Origin: Cupriavidus basilensis
GTDB lineage: Bacteria > Pseudomonadota > Gammaproteobacteria > Burkholderiales > Burkholderiaceae
Direction of reading: 5' to 3'
Assembly (NCBI RefSeq): GCF_008801925.2
Contig: NZ_CP062804.1
Location: 1-64,000, forward strand
Length of the DNA: 64,000 bases
Shown one piece after another: positions 60,258-64,000 of the stretch (position 1 is the first letter of the stretch; each line of letters starts with the position of its first letter). A model generated the notes under the pieces. The model ran no database searches. It was not told where the DNA came from and saw nothing but the letters and a program-made list of their open reading frames with translations. The translations under genes were made by a program, and so were the position numbers.

Positions 60258-61037
60258 TTACTCGCGCAGCCCCGTTCGCGCTTCGCTCTCCACCCACACG
60301 TTGGCACTGTCGCCACCGGCGGGAGAGAGCTCCATGCGGTATTCATAGCGGTCCGGACGGTATTGGCCAAGCAGGAATTGCACCGGGCGGCCGGCCTTGT
60401 CCAGCACCACGCGGCGCACCGCCAGCAGTGCGCCGCCTACCGGCACGTCCAGCAACGGTGCCACCACCACGTCGGCCAGCCGGGCCGACAGTGTCTGGCT
60501 GGCGCGCCCAAGCTGCACGCCAGCGCTCTCGAGCAGGCGCAGCATCGGCGTGATCTCGAGATCCTTGCGGTTCAGGCCGCGGCCCAGGTCGGCCGGCAAA
60601 TAGGCAGTGATGTGCGACAGCGGGCGGCTGCCGTAGTGACGCACGCGCACCACCTTGACCACTGGGTCGCCTGGCTGCAGGCCAAGCGCTTCGGCGACTT
60701 CCGGCGTGGCATGCACATCGTCGATCGAGATCACCTTGACCGAGGTCTTCTGACCCATGTCGATGATGTTGTCGAGCAGGCTGCCGGGCCGGTCGCCAAG
60801 CGTGACCGGCTTGATCGGATGTGGGTTGACGAAGGTGCCAAGGCCGCGGTGACGGCGCACCAGACCCTCCTGCACCAGGCGATCGAACACGCGCCGCATG
60901 GTCACGCGCGACGCGTGAAACTGCTTGGCGAGGTCGATTTCACCGGGCAAGGGGCCTTGACCAAAACGGCCTTCCACGATCTGTTGGCGTAGTACCACGT
61001 AAATCTGGTGATACAGGGGAACGACGGCTTCACTCAT
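60258..61037 (-). CDS. GntR-family regulator (HutC/UTRA subfamily)
   Basis: Transcription factor of 259 residues. The winged HTH (about 6-70) has LYHQIYVVLRQQIVEGRF and IDLAKQFHASRVTMRRVFDRL. The UTRA ligand domain (about 90-245) includes SHITAYLPADLGR and FLLGQYRPDRYEYRM. It is the first gene of a minus-strand run (gntR-bug-leuCD-like) and probably responds to the carboxylate handled by these genes. The 60 bp upstream is AT-rich. Confidence 0.9.
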   Translation of the reverse strand: MSEAVVPLYHQIYVVLRQQIVEGRFGQGPLPGEIDLAKQFHASRVTMRRVFDRLVQEGLVRRHRGLGTFVNPHPIKPVTLGDRPGSLLDNIIDMGQKTSVKVISIDDVHATPEVAEALGLQPGDPVVKVVRVRHYGSRPLSHITAYLPADLGRGLNRKDLEITPMLRLLESAGVQLGRASQTLSARLADVVVAPLLDVPVGGALLAVRRVVLDKAGRPVQFLLGQYRPDRYEYRMELSPAGGDSANVWVESEARTGLRE

Positions 61038-61438
61038 GGTTTCCCTTGTGATTGGGCGACAGGTTTGAATTAGCCTTAATGTACTTTAAATCAGACATAG
61101 AGCCTAGTCATGTTGTCATATGTTGCTTATTAGTTGCTTAAACGTTGCGCAGGCGTTGCGCGCGCGCACCGCATAGGCAGCATGCAGCGCAATCTCCCGA
61201 CATGAAAGCCACTGCGTGGCAGGACAACGCATGCCGTGACGGACTGCAACGGCCGGGTGTCATCCGAAGGGTTGAGACCCGTCGCGAGCGACGACCAGTG
61301 CACCGGCAGCGAGGCGTGTTTCACTTGCGATACAGCCCTTGTGGCCAAGGGTTTTCCTTAGGAACCCCGCTAAAGGCCTGATAGCAGGGGATTTTCGGCG
61401 GTCCCGGGAAACGCCTGGCCATGCGGTGCATCCGGCCG

Positions 61439-61456
61439 TGTCACAGCCGTGTGACA
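61439..61456. promoter_or_regulatory. 18-bp palindrome, candidate operator
   Basis: TGTCACA (61439-61445) and TGTGACA (61450-61456) around GCCG form a perfect inverted repeat. It lies about 120 bp upstream of the sigma-54-like promoter, the usual distance for an enhancer-binding activator site. The regulator is unknown. Confidence 0.5.
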
Positions 61457-61575
61457 TGTCGTGTGCGGTTCACAGCGGCGGCGCCCGCGCCTGTCCTCAG
61501 GAAGCTAGAGAAAGGCTGATTGGATGGCTTTGTAGCCCTTGTGTTTCAAGGGATTACAGGATCTAAGCCGCTCCC

Positions 61576-61590
61576 TGGCACTGATTATGC
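61576..61590 (+). promoter_or_regulatory. Sigma-54-like promoter
   Basis: TGGCACTGATTATGC has GG and GC separated by exactly 10 bases, the -24/-12 spacing, and matches TGGCAC-N5-TTGC except for one base. It lies about 110 bp upstream of the glycine-rich gene. Confidence 0.5.
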
Positions 61591-61699
61591 GCAAGGAGAG
61601 GCTGGTTTGGCGGAATGCCGGACCTGAGCCTTTAGCCGGTGTTCTCCCCGAGTGCCGGAGCGAGGCTGAGCCGCTGTGACATCCTCCTGGGAGCTTTGT

Positions 61700-63214
61700 A
61701 TGAAAAAGACCTTACTTGCGTCGGCGATTGCTTTAGCCCTTGGGGCTGGCGGTCAGGCCTGGGCCAATCCGACGAACACCAATGATCCGACGAAATCGGA
61801 TAACACCAACACCCAGACAGCCACCGCAACGTCAACCCAGTCGGGCGGCGGCGCCTCGGCGAATGAGAATTCCACGGCAAGCCAAGACAACAGCACACAC
61901 AACTGGACCTCCAACAAGACTTCTACCAAGACTTCGACCAAGACCACCACCACCACCAAGACCAACACCGATAACAAGGGCAAGGTCAGCTTCGACGACG
62001 GCTATGGCAACGCTGGCGCCAACAACGGCAGCACGGCCACTGCCAACTTCACCAACTCCTTCAACACTAGCAAGGCCATCGCAATCAGCAAGCTATCCGG
62101 CTCGGTGAGCGGCATCTCGATCGGCAATATCGGTAACGTCGCCACCAACAACGGCAGCGCCATGGGCGGCGCCGGTGGCAAGGGCGGCGCCGGTTATGGC
62201 GGCGATGGCAAGGGCGGCACCGGTGGCAATGGCGGCAATAGCGGCAATGGCGGCAACGGCGGCAGCGGCGGTTCGGCTACCAATGGCAGCGCCAATGCAG
62301 GCTATGCCTCCAACGGCAGCGCCAAGGCAGGCGACGGCGGCAATGGCGGCAAGGCCATTGGCTGGGGTGGCGATGGCGGCAACGCCAAGGGCAGCGGCGG
62401 CGGCGCGCTTAGCGCCAGCGTCGGCGTGGGCGGTGACGGCGGCAATGGCAAGGGCTCCGGCGGCGGCGCCCTGGGCGCGAGCCTGGCAGGCTCCGGCAAG
62501 GGCGGCAGCGCAGGTGCGGGCGGCGGCAGCGCTGGCGGCCTGAGCGCAGGCGTGGGCGGCAGCAGCGGCTCCATGTCCGGTGGTGGCGGCAATGGTGGCG
62601 GCTGGGGTGCCGGCGGCGGAGGCGGAAGCAGCACGGCAGGCGCTGGCGGTGCCGGCACTGGCGGCACTACCACCACTACGGCCGGTGCGGGCAGCGCGGG
62701 CGGTGGCAATGGCGGCGCGGCGACAGCCGGTGCGGCCAGCCCGACCGGCGGTGCCGGCTCTGGCAGCGGCGGCGCAGGCGGTGCCGGCAGCGGCGGCTCG
62801 TCGGTGGCCACCGGTGGAGCCGGCTCCGGCACGGGCGGCGCAGGTGGTGCTCAAACCAGCTTGGCCGGTAACGGCGGCGGCGGCGGCAGCGCGACCAATG
62901 GCGGCGCATCGACCATGGCCAGCAATGGCAGCGCAACGGCCGGCAACGGCGCGGTTGGCGCATCGTCCGGCGCCGGTGGCGCTGGCGGCGTGGGCATGGG
63001 CGGCACCGGTGGTACCGGCAATGGCGCAGTGGGTGGAGCCGGCGGCGCCGGTGGCACCAACTATGTCGATGCTGGCACCTTCAATATGTCCAATACCATG
63101 ACCAGCGTTGGTCAGTCGGCAGCGGGCATCATGATCGCCAACCAAAACAGCGGCTTCGCTTCGCTGGTGCAACAAAGCGTCAACGTCCAGGCCAACCTGG
63201 CGGTCGGCAAGTAA
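61700..63214 (+). CDS. Very glycine-rich secreted protein (fibre/amyloid-like)
   Basis: A 504-residue exported protein. The signal peptide is MKKTLLASAIALALGAGGQ, cleaved near AWA-N. A Thr/Asn/Ser-rich segment (about 30-95), a non-repetitive block (about 96-150, FTNSFNTSKAIAISKLSGSV) and a huge Gly/Ala/Ser region (about 152-450) follow. It ends with a Gln/Asn-containing segment MIANQNSGFASLVQQSVNVQ. The composition and the next genes (small secreted protein, probable C39-type peptidase) recall functional-amyloid operons such as fap, although it does not resemble FapC closely. RBS GGGAG; start at MKK. Confidence 0.75.
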   Translation: MKKTLLASAIALALGAGGQAWANPTNTNDPTKSDNTNTQTATATSTQSGGGASANENSTASQDNSTHNWTSNKTSTKTSTKTTTTTKTNTDNKGKVSFDDGYGNAGANNGSTATANFTNSFNTSKAIAISKLSGSVSGISIGNIGNVATNNGSAMGGAGGKGGAGYGGDGKGGTGGNGGNSGNGGNGGSGGSATNGSANAGYASNGSAKAGDGGNGGKAIGWGGDGGNAKGSGGGALSASVGVGGDGGNGKGSGGGALGASLAGSGKGGSAGAGGGSAGGLSAGVGGSSGSMSGGGGNGGGWGAGGGGGSSTAGAGGAGTGGTTTTTAGAGSAGGGNGGAATAGAASPTGGAGSGSGGAGGAGSGGSSVATGGAGSGTGGAGGAQTSLAGNGGGGGSATNGGASTMASNGSATAGNGAVGASSGAGGAGGVGMGGTGGTGNGAVGGAGGAGGTNYVDAGTFNMSNTMTSVGQSAAGIMIANQNSGFASLVQQSVNVQANLAVGK

Positions 63215-63410
63215 GGCAAGTGCGTGGCGGTGGCGTGCGCAGCGGGTGGATGGCCCGCGCGCACGTCCCGCCGGCACGGCTTGACTCCGGCAACTTAGGG
63301 CATTCCGGCGCGTTGTTCGTGTACGGGATGCCCATTCGACGAAAAGTCCACTCGTCTCTTGTGTGAGCGTCAGGATGGGGACGCCATACGGAAGGCTGAA
63401 GGAGACACCA
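63215..63410. other. Short gap between secreted-protein genes
   Basis: 196 bp. Neither a clear terminator nor a promoter is recognised. The next ATG has its own strong ribosome-binding site (AAGGAGA). Confidence 0.4.
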
Positions 63411-63860
63411 ATGCGATCGGTCCGCTCCGCTGTCATCGCGACGACGACAGCAATCCTGGTTTGGCCAGGCCTGCCGGCCTACGCCGAGCCGCAGCCCGCC
63501 GGGCCATCTGCCGCAGTGCCTGCGGTCAACGCCGGATCCACCACGGAACACAGCGCGGCGGCCCCGGACCAAACGCCCCCCGCGACCGCGCGTGAGCGAG
63601 GCGTTCTCGCTGGTCTCGGCAAGCCTGTCGGCAGTGACAAACTGCAGGATATCCGCGGCGGCTCCGAGCTCGTGGTCAATGACATGCGCCTGGCCGGCAC
63701 GGTGGCGGACAACAGCGCCAACCGTGTGATCAGCGGCTCCAACAGCATTGCCGAAGGGTCTTTCGCCAGTGCCGCGGGTTTGCCGACCGTGATCCAGAAC
63801 ACGGGTTCCAATGTGCTGATCCAGAACGCGACCATCATTAACGTCCAGTTCAAGCCATGA
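63411..63860 (+). CDS. Small secreted protein of the fibre operon
   Basis: A 149-residue exported protein. The signal peptide is MRSVRSAVIATTTAILVWPG, cleaved near AYA-E. A Pro/Ala-rich stretch follows, then GGSELVVNDMRLAGTVADNS and a C-terminal part rich in Asn/Val (SNVLIQNATIINVQFKP) with beta-strand character. It may be a minor fibre subunit or nucleator. AAGGAGA lies just upstream. Its stop overlaps the following gene (ATGA). Confidence 0.65.
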   Translation: MRSVRSAVIATTTAILVWPGLPAYAEPQPAGPSAAVPAVNAGSTTEHSAAAPDQTPPATARERGVLAGLGKPVGSDKLQDIRGGSELVVNDMRLAGTVADNSANRVISGSNSIAEGSFASAAGLPTVIQNTGSNVLIQNATIINVQFKP

Positions 63861-64000
63861 CGCTGCGCAAGCTGCTTTTGCAGGCCGCGCTGCTGCTGGC
63901 TTCGGCCAGCGCACCGCTGGCCTGGGCCGATTATGCCGTCGTCACGGGTGACGGCGGCAACTATTACAGCGTGCGGGTGACCAGCCTCAAGGAGGCGCGG
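63857..64000 (+). CDS. Partial C39-type peptidase-like exported protein, cut by the window end
   Basis: Only 48 residues are present. The signal peptide (LRKLLLQAALLLASASAPLA) is cleaved near WADY, and the mature start is YAVVTGDGGNYYSVRVTSLK followed by EAR. Exported C39-like peptidases accompanying functional-amyloid operons have a similar RVxSLKExR segment before the catalytic Gln/Cys region. That homology is from recall; the catalytic Cys would lie beyond the window. It is translationally coupled to the previous gene. Confidence 0.5.
   Translation, partial: MTLRKLLLQAALLLASASAPLAWADYAVVTGDGGNYYSVRVTSLKEAR

Larger units (their letters stand above)
61038..61699. other. Long regulatory region upstream of the glycine-rich secreted gene
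   Basis: 660 bp without a supported gene. It carries two similar hairpins exactly 200 nt apart (CCCTTG-N4-CAAGGG at 61336-61351 and CCCTTG-N5-CAAGGG at 61536-61552; the first is followed by TTTTCC and looks like a terminator). It also has an 18-bp palindrome TGTCACA-GCCG-TGTGACA (61439-61456) and a sigma-54-like promoter (61576-61590). No riboswitch consensus was recognised. Confidence 0.6.

Noticed and set aside
61230..61420. Possible c-di-GMP riboswitch upstream of the glycine-rich gene
   Set aside because: The conserved core of known c-di-GMP aptamers could not be matched.
62160..63060. Possible CRISPR-like or satellite array
   Set aside because: The repetitiveness comes from GGC-type glycine codons in one continuous reading frame with a signal peptide. 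There are no regular spacers.

Overview
The window looks like the start of a secondary replicon (chromosome 2, or chromid) of a Cupriavidus/Ralstonia-type betaproteobacterium. The DNA is GC-rich with strong third-position GC. Base 1 is the start codon of a RepA_C-type replication initiator, followed by a cold-shock gene, parA, parB, two copies of a parS-like palindrome and an integrase-like protein. Species and replicon are inferred from gene content; no sequence search was possible.

Layout. (1) 1-5.3 kb: replication and partition. (2) 5.8-7.8 kb: a LuxR-type regulator with a degenerate receiver domain, a receiver-only paralogue and a small unknown gene. (3) 8.4-42.8 kb: one large exopolysaccharide (EPS) locus. 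It holds a PAP2 phosphatase, a WcaJ/WbaP-type initiating sugar-phosphate transferase, a five-gene amino acid:[carrier protein] ligase operon, a Crp/Fnr regulator, a tyrosine autokinase, a tandem alpha/beta hydrolase, and a minus-strand Wza / phosphatase / Wzc export operon with its own LuxR-type regulator. A plus-strand assembly operon follows (methyltransferase, four glycosyltransferases, Wzx flippase, Wzy-like polymerase/ligase), facing a minus-strand operon for GDP-mannose and GDP-L-fucose (manC, gmd, fcl) with two more glycosyltransferases. The polymer probably contains fucose and/or mannose. (4) 43-50.5 kb: two small envelope proteins and a nitrogen-scavenging island: an ABC transporter, a GntR regulator, an AtzE/AtzG-like amidase pair, a divergent cyanase and a nucleoside/guanine deaminase. 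(5) 50.6-55.4 kb: a signalling module with an HTH-receiver response regulator divergent from a membrane histidine kinase and a CSS-EAL c-di-GMP phosphodiesterase, bracketed by a related 53-nt segment. (6) 55.7-57.3 kb: CsbD, a 60-residue unknown and a phosphoribosyltransferase. (7) 57.4-61.0 kb: a GntR/UTRA-controlled aconitase-family dehydratase with an orphan Bug solute receptor. (8) 61.7-64 kb: the start of a probable extracellular fibre operon encoding a very glycine-rich secreted protein, a small secreted partner and the N terminus of a probable C39-type peptidase, with a sigma-54-like promoter upstream. It runs off the window.

The most interesting block is 10755-16846: a stand-alone carrier protein, an acyl-CoA-dehydrogenase-like flavoprotein, an amino acid:[carrier protein] ligase, a DUF1839 protein and a GH2-family protein, tightly coupled inside an EPS locus. 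Biochemistry is known for the ligase family, but the purpose of the operon is not, and its position suggests a link to polysaccharide modification. EPS, a c-di-GMP module and a putative fibre operon within about 55 kb make this replicon end look biofilm-oriented.
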